DNA from: Tipula vernalis
Lineage: Eukaryota > Arthropoda > Insecta > Diptera > Tipulidae
NCBI GenBank assembly: GCA_958295665.1
Contig: OY282559.1
Location: 271,634,047 to 271,698,046 of the forward strand
DNA: 64,000 nucleotides
Direction: 5' to 3'
The position numbers and the translations under genes were made by a program. Below the pieces are notes generated by a model. It saw only the letters and a program-made list of their open reading frames with translations, ran no database searches and had not been told where the DNA came from. The stretch's first letter is position 1, and the number at the start of each line of letters is the position of its first letter. Positions 46,146-57,703 of the stretch are shown piece after piece.

Positions 46146-47431
46146 TTGGGTGTATGCATTAAAAACCGGAATTTGATACTAGATGTCATTACTTGTTTAT
46201 GCGTTATAGTACATCATGGACATATATGTCATTTGAAAGCCTTATTCAATACCTATCAAAATCAGCTAAAAGTTTTTGTTTTGATTGTGCACATCCAACC
46301 GATTTCAACGATGGAAAATTTATCAAATTTGCGAAAAAACAGCATTTGCGGGAAGTTTTGTTGAGTCACTTTTTCGCAAACAAAACTGCAGCTGAAAGTC
46401 ATCGTTTGCTCTTGGATTTGTATGGTGAGCATGCTCTTGCAAAAACACAGTGCTTTGAGTGGTTTAGTCGCTTCAAAAGTGGTGATTTTGACATCAAGGA
46501 CAAAGAGTGTCCTGGTCAGCCGAAAAAATTTGAGAATGAAGAATTGGAGGCATTACTCGATCAAGATTCATGCCAAACGCAAGAAGAACTTGTAGAATCA
46601 TTGGAAGTTGATCAAGTAACAATTTCCAGACGTTTGAAAGCCTTGGGATTCATCCAAAAGATGGGAAATTGGGTGCCATACGAGTTGAAGCCCAGAGACG
46701 TGGAAAGACGATTTTGCATGTCCGAAATGCTGCTCGAGCGCCACAAAAAGAAGTCGTTTTTGCATCGTATTGTCACTGGCGATGAAAAATGGATCTGTTA
46801 CGATAATCCCAAGTGCAAAAAAGCGTATGTCAAGAAAGGCGAGGCCGGCCCATCGACACCAAAGCCGAATATTCACGGGGCCAAGGTCATGCTGTGCATT
46901 TGGTGGGACCAGCTAGATGTGATCCACTATGAGCTTCTGCCAAGTGGCCAAACCATTAATGCCCAACTCTATCGTCAATAATTGATCTGATTGAAGCAGA
47001 AAATCCAGGCAGAGCGGCCAACGTATGCGACCAGACACGAGTCAATCATTTTCCACCACGATAACGCTCGGCCATATATTGCGGCGCCGGTCAAAAATTA
47101 CCTGGAGAATAACGGATGGGAAATTCTGCCTCACCCGCCTTATAGCCCAGATCTTGCTCCTTCCGACTACCACCTATTTCGATCCATGCAGAATGCCCTA
47201 TCAGGAATACGCTTCACGCCTTCAGTTCAAGGTATCGAAAATTGGCTCGATTTGTTGTTGGCCACCAAGCCGGCGCAGTTTTTCTGGGATGGAATCCATA
47301 AATTGCCAGAAAGATGGGAAAAAGTAGTGGGTAGCGATGGGCAATACTTTGAATAAAAAATCTTGTAACATTTTTCCATAATAAAGGCTCAAATTTCATA
47401 AAAAATTCCGGTTTTTAATGCGTATACCCAA
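46146..47431 (+). mobile_element. Mariner element inserted in gypsy-3 RT
   Basis: A full-length 1,286-bp mariner with inverted ends sharing CATTAAAAACCGGAATT. TA lies on both sides (46144-46145 and 47432-47433). It lies in the opposite orientation to gypsy-3. Its transposase is described separately. Confidence 0.92.
46313..47356 (+). pseudogene. Mariner transposase, near full length
   Basis: Transposases of this family cut and paste the element at TA sites. The N-terminal helix-turn-helix region runs from about 46350 (REVLLSHFFANKTAAESHRL, CFEWFSRFKSGDFDIKDKE). The catalytic core has IVTGDEKWICYDNP (first Asp, about 46785), FHHDNARPYIAAPVK (second Asp, about 47055) and YSPDLAPSDYHLFRSMQ (third Asp, about 47160), making DD34D. 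It ends VVGSDGQYFE, as in cecropia-type mariners. Two in-frame stops, TAA at 46979-46981 and TGA at 46988-46990, separate the first two Asp residues; both differ from expected codons by one C-to-T change. The expected ATG (46311) is in another frame, so a one-base indel lies near the start. Inactive, but only lightly damaged. Confidence 0.88.
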
Positions 47432-48206
47432 TAAATCTTTTGATACCTCATCTAATTCTAACTGGTTATATGCCCTTGACAAATCTAACTTCGAAAAAAT
47501 GTTGCCCTCTCGATGCTTGAATAACACATCTTCAATTCTCGGCAATGGATAATTCGTTTCCCTTAAAAATTTATTCACATTTATTCACTGTCACCTTATA
47601 GTCGGCACATATCCTAACACTTCCATCCTCTTTTAAAATCGGCACAAGCGGTGTACCACAATCTGTGGTTTCCACCTTTTCTATAATCCCTTCTTGGACT
47701 AAACTCTCTAATTGCCTTTCTATGTCTTTTAGAAAAGCAAATGGTACTTTTTTCTCGCTTTCACAAATACCGGTCCTACCTCCTTTGCCATATCTAAACC
47801 TACCTTCACATTTTTTAATTTACCGATATTCTCGCTGACAAACCTTTATGCCTCACCAGAATCTGATTTACACTATCTTTATCGCTTGACAATTGGTTAA
47901 TATTTATTTGTTTAATCGCGAATTCATGAAAAAAAATCTCGTCCGATTATCGCCCCTTCTGCCCCTTCAATTACTAAAAAGTTAAATTTTTTTTGTTATA
48001 TTATTATAACAAAAAAGGGGGGGGGCTACACGAACCTAACACCACTAAAGTATTACCACCATATCCTTTTACTGATATATTTTCCACTTTCCACCACTCC
48101 AATTTAATATTTTTAAAATAAACACAAAATATTTTTGCCGGAATGGCTGAAACTGATGCACCTGAATCAATTTGAAATTTTAAACCTTTATCATAAATAT
48201 TTAAAG

Positions 48207-49259
48207 TTATTTCCATCGCATTACTACAATATTATTGGAAAAATTAGCAAAAATCTCATTAGGTTCATTACTAAAACTATTATTACTATTATCTACGTTA
48301 TCTGACACTTCGTCATAAATTTGACCATCTACTGTATTGATACTATTTGCTTTTATGTTCATCCCTTCTTTTACACTATTTAATTCCGTATTAAACGCTT
48401 TATGCTGCGATTGCACTTTATTTTGACATGCCCTATTTATATGACCTCGATTACCACACATACTACAATAACTATCTCTAAATTTACAATTATTGCCTAA
48501 ATGATTAGTGTATCCACAATGAATACAAGGGTTAAATGTTACAGCGTTTGAAGATTTATTATAACTAGGATAATTAAAATTATTATACCTTTTAAAACTG
48601 CTCGTCTCCGGTTTGGTGTTGTTCCCGTATCGATTTGGGTTCTCTCTCATAGCATTTTCTTGCTGCCTCCTTCCCGCGACCACATTAATACAGTCACTTT
48701 CCATGGCCACTTTATTTTGTCTCAGCTCGTATTTTTTTGTAATTTCCAGGGCCTTCTTTAAATCCAGGGCCGCATTTTCTTCACACAGGCGGTCGAATAC
48801 TTTGCCTTCCATTCCTGTTACAAATTTGTCTTTCAACAGCTCATCTAAACGTTCACCAAACTCGCAATTTGTTGCTATCCCTCTTAATCGCAATATAAAA
48901 TCCTGGCCACTTTCACTCGATAATTTTACCGCTTCGTAAGACTTTTTTTTCTCTTGGAACAAAATTACTGGTGGGATGAAATGAGTCTCTAACATTGTAC
49001 ATAACTCCGTGTACGTCAAATCACCTGGGTCTTTTGGACTACATAACCTATATAACAAGTTGTACGTGCGACCCCCACAATAACTCGACAATGCATTTTT
49101 CTTTTTTTCCACATCTTCCATCCCAAAAGTATTAAAAAATTGCTCCAACCTGCCCTTGTATATTCTCCAATTATCCTTTTCATGGTCAAAAGGCGGCATA
49201 CTGCCCCATAAACATTTTTCACATGCTATATTTTTTTTATTTGGTTGAAATTCTTCCAC
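48207..49259 (-). CDS. Gypsy-3 gag
   Basis: An uninterrupted 350-residue frame. The capsid-like region includes MPPFDHEKDNWRIYKGRLEQ and YTELCTMLETHFIPPVILFQ. Two zinc knuckles follow (CIHCGYTNHLGNNC near 48510 and CSMCGNRGHINRAC near 48450). An Asn/Ser-rich tail overlaps the start of the protease frame by a few bases, which suggests a -1 frameshift for pol expression. It is the only intact frame in this otherwise decayed element. Confidence 0.82.
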   Translation of the reverse strand: MEEFQPNKKNIACEKCLWGSMPPFDHEKDNWRIYKGRLEQFFNTFGMEDVEKKKNALSSYCGGRTYNLLYRLCSPKDPGDLTYTELCTMLETHFIPPVILFQEKKKSYEAVKLSSESGQDFILRLRGIATNCEFGERLDELLKDKFVTGMEGKVFDRLCEENAALDLKKALEITKKYELRQNKVAMESDCINVVAGRRQQENAMRENPNRYGNNTKPETSSFKRYNNFNYPSYNKSSNAVTFNPCIHCGYTNHLGNNCKFRDSYCSMCGNRGHINRACQNKVQSQHKAFNTELNSVKEGMNIKANSINTVDGQIYDEVSDNVDNSNNSFSNEPNEIFANFSNNIVVMRWK

Positions 49260-49355
49260 TTAGTTTCTTTTTTTTTTTATTTAAACACAATTATTTCACA
49301 CAAGTATTTTTAATTTTGTTTTAACAATCGGATCCTATCCTATTCTCGTCGCCAA

Positions 49356-49408
49356 TGTTGTGTTTTTGGTTTAATAAAACTCGATGATTTAAGATTAGTT
49401 AACCTTTA
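49356..49408 (-). repeat. Gypsy-3 5' LTR, inner piece
   Basis: The LTR boundary is inferred from the primer-binding site at 49340-49355. The piece starts TGTTGTGTTTTTGG on the plus strand and is interrupted by gypsy-2 (TSD CTTTA, 49404-49408). The probable continuation is 59296-59427. Confidence 0.5.
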
Positions 49409-49597
49409 TGTTGTGTCTTTGATTAACAACATACAATATATTTTATTAATAAATCAAACTTTATTACATATTTCTGTACTTGCTACGTTAATACAATGTT
49501 GTTCTCTCTGGAATCCTCGAACAATAATCCATGATAATTAAACTAGAGAGAGACAGATAACTGACTGAGATGACAATAGTTGCAGGGTTTGCCAACA
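49409..49597 (-). repeat. Gypsy-2 3' LTR
   Basis: TGTTGTGTCTTTG...TTTGCCAACA on the plus strand. Identical to 59107-59295. Confidence 0.95.
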
Positions 49598-49604
49598 TCT
49601 CCCT

Positions 49605-52600
49605 CTAATTTAATTCAAATCCTTCCAGTCGTCGAGGAATTCTTCGTTCTCTAAATGGTCGGCGAACTGGAGTAGCTGAATGTTGCTCATTGTCTTGTTG
49701 CACGTCAACCGCGCCTTCATGTAAATGTTCACTCTGAAAATCTGGAACTGTATCCGCTGGAAACTCAGCTAGAAGCGTGTCAAGTGGTAATTCATATCCT
49801 GACTCAGATGAGGCTGACGGTTTTTGAACCGGTCGATATCGCATTTGATTTGCGTGTGAACGAACAATTCTGTTAGAGTTTTTTAACTGGACGCGATACA
49901 TCACGTTTCCCAATCGTTCCTTGATAATTGCGGATTGCCAGCGATACTTGTTGTTGTAGTACACTTTGACATCGACTGAGTCATCAACATTGAACTGTCG
50001 ATTCTTAGCGCTATGTTGCTTGTTGAATTGTTCATTTTGTTTCTGCTTACGATCATCGTGATTAATCCTTGGATGTTCAGATGGTTTTAACAGATCGAAC
50101 GTTGTTCGCATTGTCCGTCCGAGCATGATCTCGGCTGGTGATTTTTGTAATGGTGTGTTAGGATTCAACGTTGAGCGATATGTAACCAAGAATATTTGTA
50201 GAGCTTCCTCGATACCTCCTTCCCTTTGATTTTTTTTTAGCGATCTCTTGAGTGTATCGACGAAACGTTCCGCCTGTCCATTTGATTGTGGGTGGAATGG
50301 TGCGGTACGCATGTGTCCAATGCCGTTTGACTCACAAAACTCTTTAAATTGTCGTGAAACAAACTGAGTCCCGTTGTCCGACACGATGGTTTTTGGAATA
50401 CCAAAACGAGAAAATGTTTCCTCCAACATTTGTATAGTTTTTGTTGAAGTTGTTGTTTGCGACAGAAAAACTTCCGGCCACTTTGAATATGCATCGATTA
50501 TTACGAGGAAGAAATACCCGTTAATGGGTCCGGCGTAGTCCATGTGAATTCGCTGCCAAGGACCATCAGGCACTTCCCATGTGAAATGATATATTTATTT
50601 TTAGATATTGGTTATTTGTAGTTAATTATTATTATAGCCAAGGGTGAAGAGTGGCCTACGCTTCTTAACGCAATTTCTTGCGTCGACTAAAGCGCCTATT
50701 TGGCCCTCGCCATTTACCCACCTTATATTGCAAAGTTAATTGCAACTTGGTTTCAGCGGGGTGGCTCCTTGTTTTTAGAAGAAACTAATTAATTTAGTTG
50801 ATCACTCAACTAGATCCAAATATATTCTTTTTTTTGTTTACAAAATTTTACAGTTTATATACTTAAATTTAATGTGTAATTTATTCTCTGATCGAAATTT
50901 ACTTTACTTATTAATTTGTTTAATTGACAAAATTATATTCAATATTAAAATATTCGATCAGCGCATTTATAATTTATTACACTAACAATTGTATTTGCAC
51001 GCGTTTAATTTTATTACATTGATTACAACAATAACATCTTTGTACACCCGCTTATTGAAATAAAAATGTATGATTATATTTCAACATTGCTGATTCAAAT
51101 TTTACTATCACTAATTACACTAACAAATAATATACTACTTATATTTCCCATTTACAAACGATTGGAATGCGTTTGTTTGTTTACTATATGAAATGAGAAA
51201 TGTAATATGTCATTACACATGATTCGAGAAAGGTTTTCGGTGGTGATTTAGCTGCACTCGCGCATTGATTACAGGCGCGAACCATCTCTTCGATCTGCTG
51301 ATCAAGACCATGCCAGTATACATAGCTTCGAGAGATCGACTTCATCCGCTGCATTCCCTGATGTCCTTTGTGACGTTGTTGAAGAATACGTCGCTGAAAA
51401 TTTTCTGGGATAACAAGGCGATCACCGTACATGAGACAACCATTCGCTATTGAAAGTGCTTCTCGACGATGATAAAATTGTTTCACCTCAGTATCTTGAA
51501 TTTGCTTGAATGAAGCAGGCCAGCCATTGTTGACGTGTTGAATAACTGTTTGGAGAACTGCTGACTTTTCCGTTGATTGCTGTATCATGTTGTGTGTTAC
51601 GGGCAAATGATGAAAAATTTCGTGTTGTACTGATTGAAAATCATCGTCCGCTTGAATTGACGCTATCACAAATTCTTCGTCTGGTTTGACGTGAGAGTTG
51701 ATCAGTCGTGAAAGAACATCTGCGTATCCGAAACTGTTTGTGGACACGTACTCGATGTTGAAATCGTACATGAGTAGTGTGAGTGCCCATCTCTGAAGTC
51801 TATTCGCTGTGTATACCGGGATACCTTTCTTCGATCCGAAAATTGACAACAATGGTTTGTGATCCGTTTGAAGTAAGAACTTTCGACCAAATACCAATTT
51901 GTGAAATTTAGTCACAGCAAAAACCAAAGCATAGGCTTCTTTTTCGATCTGACTATAATTTTGTTCGGCTTTGTTCAAGGTCTTTGAAACGTGGTAAACT
52001 GCTTTGACGGATTTGTTAGGAAACCGATGATAAATACAACCTCCGATGCCAGTGCTGGATGCGTCAGCTGCTACTATGATCTCAAGGCTTGGATCAAATT
52101 GAGTAAGCAGCAGATCGGACTTTAAAATGTTTTTGAAACTATCAAATGCCCTCTGACAATCTGGTGTCCAATTCCATGAAACATTTTGTTCCAGCAGCAT
52201 GTCGAGTGGCCGACGCAGTTGATGCATTTCTCTCACGAATTTACCGTAATAATTTATAGCACCCAAATATGAACGTAGGGTTGCTACATCTGTCGGTGGT
52301 GGCATGTTCGTAACTGCTTCCACTTTACCTGGATCTGGGCGCAGACCATCCTTGTCAATGACGTGACCCAGGTAGCGAATCGATCTCATTGCGAATTTGC
52401 ATTTTTCGAGTTTTAGGCTGAATCCGAAATCTTGTATTCGCTTGAGTGCGCGTGTCAGATTCTGATTGTGATTCAACTTGTCTGTGCCGGAGACGATAAT
52501 GTCGTCCATGTAGGCAGCAACTCCCTCCAAATCATCAACCATATTTGCCATAATTTGTTGAAATGCACCCGGTGCCGACTTCACGCCGGGGGGCAAGCGG

Positions 52601-53700
52601 TTAAATCGAAAAAGTCCTCGATGAGTTGTGATTGTGAGTAACTTTCGAGATTCTTCTTCGATCTCCACTTGAAGAAACGCGTCGGAGAGGTCTATGTGAC
52701 TGAAGACTGTTCCGTTCACGATTTTTGCGAAGATCTCTTGAGGAATTGGTAATGGATATAGATTTGGTTCCAAACTGTTGTTTAGACCGGTTGAATAATC
52801 TGCACATATCCTGACGTTTCCTTCTTTTTTCTTCACAACGACTATCGGCGCGGCCCAATCAGAGTATACGACTGGAGTAATGATGCTCAAATTCTGAAGA
52901 CGTGTGAGTTCCTCATCAATGAGTAGCAGTGCCGCAAAAGCCACTGGTCGTTTTGCACGAAAAACTGGTTTCACATCAGGCTTTAGATGTAATGTGACTT
53001 TCGTCTTTGTACAGAGACCCAGCTTACCCGAAAACAAATCAGGGAACAATGATTTTACATCTAAACTTGGTGCGTCTTCGGCGGTAATGTGATTGCATAC
53101 CACGCTAAGTGGCACGTCCCACAGATTGAATTTGTCCATGAAATCAATCCCGAAGATGTTGATGTCTGACGCGACGTAAATTAGTCCTGATTTTACGACA
53201 TTTTTAAAGCTGATGTCGCCTTCAAATTGTGCTGTGATCTTGAGTTTGCTTTTGTCTGCGGTCCGTGCTCCGAAATTTGGTTTTGACAAACGGGGCTTCC
53301 CGATGCGTTCCCACATCGACTCGGAAATGATTGTGATGTCTGATCCACTGTCCATTTGAAGGTTAATTTCGACGCCGTTAATGAGTACCGCGATAAATTT
53401 GCGCTTATTGGCAAATCCACCCATGCTGTTAACAATTGAAATTTCTTTAACACTTGGATTATCTTTTGGAATGTATTTTGTTTTGGAACTTATCTGTTTT
53501 TGTTGTGCTTTTTCAGGAAAGCACCCGCAGTAACCCTCCTTGTGTCTAGTTCTCCTACAATTTTGACATTTGTGACTTTTGAATGAGCAGTCTGCCGAAA
53601 AATGCATGCCTCCGCATGACCAACAAGGTGTTCTTGGAGTTTTTGCTGGATTATTGTTGGATAGATTGTTGTCTCCTGCGTACTGCGTTTTGTTGTACGT
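49605..53700 (-). pseudogene. Gypsy-2 pol
   Basis: Zinc motif CWSCGGMHFSADC near 53630 and CQNCRRTRHKEGYC near 53565. Protease LQMDSGSDITIISE near 53360. RT FSHIDLSDAFLQVEI near 52700 and catalytic AYMDDIIVSG near 52510. RNase H IIVAADASSTGIGGC near 52080 and FLLQTDHKPLLSIFG near 51870. Integrase zinc region HKGHQGMQRMKS...C..C near 51360-51260. At 51217 the frame enters a 636-bp insertion and resumes at 50581 with PDGPWQRIHMDYAGPI, then IVSDNGTQFVSRQF and HPQSNGQAERFV, ending RRIPRRLEGFELN just before the LTR. Apart from the insertion the pol frame is open throughout, so the element was probably autonomous before being hit. Confidence 0.93.
50582..51217. mobile_element. Probable solo LTR in gypsy-2 integrase
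   Basis: This 636-bp insert starts TGAAATGATATATT, ends ATATGTCATTACA and is flanked by CATG on both sides (50578-50581 and 51218-51221). TG...CA ends, short inverted termini and a 4-bp duplication fit a solo LTR left by recombination between two LTRs. It has no coding capacity. I see no full-length relative in this window. Removing it restores an open integrase frame. Confidence 0.75.
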
Positions 53701-53720
53701 TTCTTCACTTTTTCTGTGTG

Positions 53721-54320
53721 CTAGACCAAATTGACGGCTGGTGACTTCTCTTGCTGGTGTTTCTCAACCAACCTAACATCAGACCTGAGATTAATGAGAG
53801 TCTGACATTCTGCAATCATTTTGTCGATACCATTGATTTGTTCGTCTTTTGTGTTCATTTTTGATAGGAGCCGTGTACGCACTTCCTTATCGCGACTCGA
53901 GCGAAGACCAATGATGAATATCAAGCTTTTGAACTGATCACTTGAAAGATTGGACAATTCGAAACTTTCACATAACTTGTTGACTTTACTCCCGTATGAC
54001 ACAAAATCCTCACCGTCATTTTTTTCGAACTGTAGACACTCATATCGTCGGTGAAATAGAGATTTCTGTGGCCCGAACAGCTCTGTAAGTTTTTGAACCG
54101 TCTCGGCAAATGAAAAATCTTTTGGTGTCTTGGGCAGAATCAGATTCGAATATTTTTCATAGTTCGACGTGTGCAGTTTCATGAGAAGAAGTCTCACTTT
54201 CGCTGAGTCGTCGAGATTCTTGGCATCTTCTTTGAATAATTCTGCGAATCTACTGTACCACGCCTCGAAGAAAACACGCGAATCAGCATCGTAACAAAAC
54301 TCTGTGATTTGTGATGAAAG
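53721..54320 (-). pseudogene. Gypsy-2 gag, part 2
   Basis: The part of gag downstream of P1. It includes FEAWYSRFAELFKEDAKNLD, LPKTPKDFSFAETVQKLTEL and FEKNDGEDFVSYGSKVNKLC, typical of a retrotransposon capsid. The frame ends at TAG near 53721, whereas the zinc-knuckle part of the polyprotein continues in another frame from about 53730. A one-base change, or frameshifting during translation, would be needed to link them. The apparent ATG at the start of this piece comes partly from the P1 end and is not the real start. Confidence 0.82.
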
Positions 54321-55558
54321 CATAGACAAATTACTTTAGAAGATAAACAACTTTGGTATTAACCTCTTACCTATAAATTAAAGTATTATATTTTTTCGAA
54401 CAGTTTGGAGGAAGATTGAACGAAAGGAATATATGTTTTATCTCTTTTCGTCATAAACTTTCCTACTGATCAATGAACGTGAATGACGAAAAGAAATAAA
54501 CATATTCTCTATACTCCTTTTATTAAGCAATTAGTTTTGATAGCTGTAGTTTTTTACTTTCCTATATCAAAATAACATAGTCTCTCTCCCTTTACATTAT
54601 GTTACAACCATATTCAAATGTGGAACAGATATATGTACTTCGATATTTTTATTGTTTAAAAAATATGTAAACAGAAAATATTAAAACTCAACACACATAC
54701 ATATACATATTTCAAAACAAAATTTACAGAAAAACCTAAACCTAAAAAAGAATGAAAAATAAAGGAATTACATTTACCTTTAAGAACAAACTAATTTCTC
54801 TGCCTAGTGCAATTGTTGTTGTAAATTTCTCAACAAAATACGCTAAATATTTGTTCTTCATTCGTGATATTCGAGATAAATATTTGAAAACAATGAACCG
54901 CCTGGGCTTTACATAAACAAGTCAGTGTAATGTAATTAATAATTTAATTTATTTAGTTTTAATGTTATAATTTAATTAATTTTAAATAATTATAATAAAA
55001 CAAAAATTTAATTCAAAATTAATATTTAATTACTCAAAAGGTTTAATTTTCTTGAAGCTGCTGGTGTATTTTTACGTATCCCTTTAGAAACAACTAGCCA
55101 TTTGCAATTTTTGCGAAGCAAAACCAATAAAAGAAAATAAACTAATTTATGAAAATGCTCATAGCAAAGGTAGTTTTGATCTGGCATAAATGACACAAAT
55201 TTTGAATTTAGTTTTTCGAAATTAAATTTTGTCACTTCTTCCAATATATTATTCACATGACTTTTTTTATTAAAAATTTTTTCAAATATTTGTACCAAAA
55301 ATGTAGCTATTTCAAACCACTCATCCGTTGGCGCTTTTAGAAATCCGAAGTTGGAGCTATCTTTCCTGAAATTTTTTTCATGAATATACACTTCATTCGC
55401 ATAAATTACTGTGTCAGGTTTCAATAATTTTGCGATAAATTTGTCGCAATCAATTTCTTCGCGTATACAATAGCCAGCAAAATACGCTATTTCATTGGAA
55501 GTTAATTGGGTGAATTTCGTTGTGGTGTTAGGCAGTAGAACAATCGCCTCTGATGAAT
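54321..55558 (-). repeat. P1 left arm: inverted copy of the 3' end
   Basis: This 1,238-bp segment is the reverse complement of 57604-58800, with only a few mismatches and one 40-bp difference. It carries the transposase C-terminus on the minus strand (55556-55026), including YFAGYCIREEIDCDKFIAKL, which the right arm has lost. Confidence 0.9.
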
Positions 55559-57703
55559 GAATGATGATAATTTTATTTGTCAAAGACACTTCTTAAAAGA
55601 ACACGTCGGTGTACATAAATTAACAAGAAACGCAGTACCTGTTTTAAATCTAACTAAAAGTTGTAAAAATAGTGAAGAGGAATGTAACGTGCAAATATCC
55701 AAATTTGGTGAACAAATGGATGATACTTCCATATGTACAACGAAAAATCAGGTATCGATTGACCAGGACCTTAACTTACAAAATTCTGAAGCTGCTGAGA
55801 AAATGGATATACATTCTTTAGCCCACGCTTCCATAATTTCAACCGATTGTACATCAAAACATGTTCAAACTGATCCAGTGGACGAAGAAGTGGAATTTTT
55901 AAATCTTATAAATACTGTGAACTGTTTTCATTGTGAAGTGGCGAATGAGGAAAAACAATTCTGCAATAAGTGTAAATAACATCGGAAAGACACTTTTTTG
56001 TATAAAAAAAAATATGAAGAAGCAAAAAAGAAAATCAATAAATTGAAGGCAACTTACCGTAAGTTGAAAAGGAATTTTAGTAATTTAAAATCAAAATGTG
56101 ATAAAATTAAAAATATTACTATTGATGAAACAATCGACCAACTAATTTCTGTAAATGTCGCAAGTAAAAATGTCTGCAAACTTCTGTTGAAAGAAGACTA
56201 CTATTATACAGATAGTGAAAAAGCGTTTGCACAATGTTTATTTTATAAGTCAGCCTCAACTTATAAATATTTAAAAAATACGTTTGAGTTGAAACTACCA
56301 TCGGTTTCATCAATCTACAATTGGTCGCCAATTAACTATATTTCACCCGGAACAAACGACGTTTTGTTGCATCAGCTGAAACATTTATTTCAAAATATGC
56401 CAGATTCATCCCGGTTATGAGTATAAAGTTTCGACGAAATTCAAATTAAGAAAGACTTAACGGTATACCTCGTAACTGATAAAGTCGAGGGCTATTGTGA
56501 TAACGGCAGTCAGAGGTCGAATCAACTAGCTACTTCAGCTATGTTTTTTATTTTACGTGGTTTGGTAGGCAGTTGGAAGCACATAATAAATTACGTTCTA
56601 ATTAATAACTCCATCAACGTTAAGGAGCTAGGACAATTAATTGTAAATAACATCAAATTATGTCAAGAGGTTCTAAATTTACAAGTCGTGATGCTGACGT
56701 GTGATCAAGCTGCAACAAACGTGGCCGTTTACAAATATTTTGAGGTAGGACCAGAAAAACCGTATATTACTGCTAATGAAAGACAAATTTATGTGCAATA
56801 TGATCCACCGCATTTACTTAAATCATTTAGAAATGCATTATTCAACACAAATTTATGCATTCTGATTTTGGTACAAGTGATTTTAATATTGTTTATACGA
56901 CCATGACAAAAATCAAAATGTGAAACTGTTGCCGAAATTAACAAAAAACCACATGGAACCCAAGAGTTTTCAGAAAATGAGTGTGTAATTGGCCGTACAA
57001 GTTTTGAGTAACACCGTTTCATGTGCAATACGTACACAGCGCTGAAAACAATGCCATCCATTTTTGACAATTACTCGTATATGGAGCACGTGATACCGAC
57101 AGCAAACATCATAGAACGATTCAACAACATTTTCGATTGTCTGAACTGTCGCAATTTTTCATCAAAAAATCCATTTGAGAAGCCGCTTAGTATAAAAACC
57201 ATATAGAACACAGCTTGGTATTTTTAAAAAAATTAAAAATTTTATCAAAAAACGAAAATTATTTTAAGTTAATAAAAGGGCTTGAATTAACGATAAGTGC
57301 CCAATTAGCGCTGATAAATCATTTAAATTCTACCTTTAATGTAGAATTTATACTTACCGAAAAAACCAATCAGGACGCTCTGGAGAATTTTTTCGGCATT
57401 AAGAGGCAAAGATGGCTTTAATTATGTGCCGTCGAGCTACCAGATCGGGGTACATTTTGACAACATTGTGGTTGCGAAAGTTTTGTTTCATTCCATACAT
57501 TCTAACTGTTTACCTGACGATGAATTAAATTTAAAGCTAAATTGGAAACAATTCAAGGATGAATATAAAAAAAGCATCAAATATCAGGATTCGCAAGAAA
57601 TTGATTCATCAGAGGCGAATGTTCTACTGCCTAACACCACAACGAAATTCACCCAATTAACTTCCAATGCAATAGCGACAAATGTATCGCAAAATTATTG
57701 AAA
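55557..57703 (+). pseudogene. P1 transposase (THAP/P-type), decayed
   Basis: The frame begins in mid THAP domain: DNFICQRHFLKEHV (the C-x2-H half of the C2CH zinc site) and RNAVPVLNL at 55560-55655. A Lys-rich coiled-coil segment follows (56000-56110). The catalytic core has SFDEIQIKK (first Asp near 56434), LTCDQAATNVAVYKYF (second Asp near 56703), YDPPHLLKSFRNALF near 56800 and QDALENFFGIKRQ (Glu near 57383). This matches the RNase H-like D-D-E arrangement of P-element and THAP9 proteins. At least six frame breaks or stops are present, and the first half of the THAP domain is missing. No active enzyme can be made. Confidence 0.85.

Larger units (their letters stand above)
44511..48216 (-). 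pseudogene. Gypsy-3 pol
   Basis: Protease: FQIDSGASVSAIPAK near 48170. RT: GSVRICADYK near 47610 and IFSKLDLSRAYNQLEL near 47490; then the mariner; then FRVNRLPYGVKPATG near 46100 and ITYLGYTISN near 45880. RNase H: HFVLVTDHKPLLAIFG near 45390 and RLQRWAFHLSCFNYTIRH near 45300. Integrase: VDAYSKWVEV near 44685 and KLVSDNGTQFTAENFQEL near 44560, after which the homology stops. At least five frame breaks are present. A perfect 12-bp hairpin next to a run of G (47989-48025) lies at the end of the readable protease frame. Confidence 0.82.
44511..49355 (-). mobile_element. Gypsy-3: truncated gypsy retrotransposon
   Basis: Minus-strand gag (49259-48207) is followed by protease, RT, RNase H and the start of integrase, with many frame breaks. 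The element is cut inside the integrase core at about 44511 and joined to BEL sequence. Next to its 5' LTR (49356) the minus strand reads TGGCGACGAGAATAGG, a primer-binding site nearly the same as that of gypsy-2. A mariner (46146-47431) splits the RT. This is the oldest layer of the nested cluster. Confidence 0.85.

Noticed and set aside
55026..55589. Independent minus-strand gene
   Set aside because: It is the inverted duplicate of the P1 transposase C-terminus (57604-58096).
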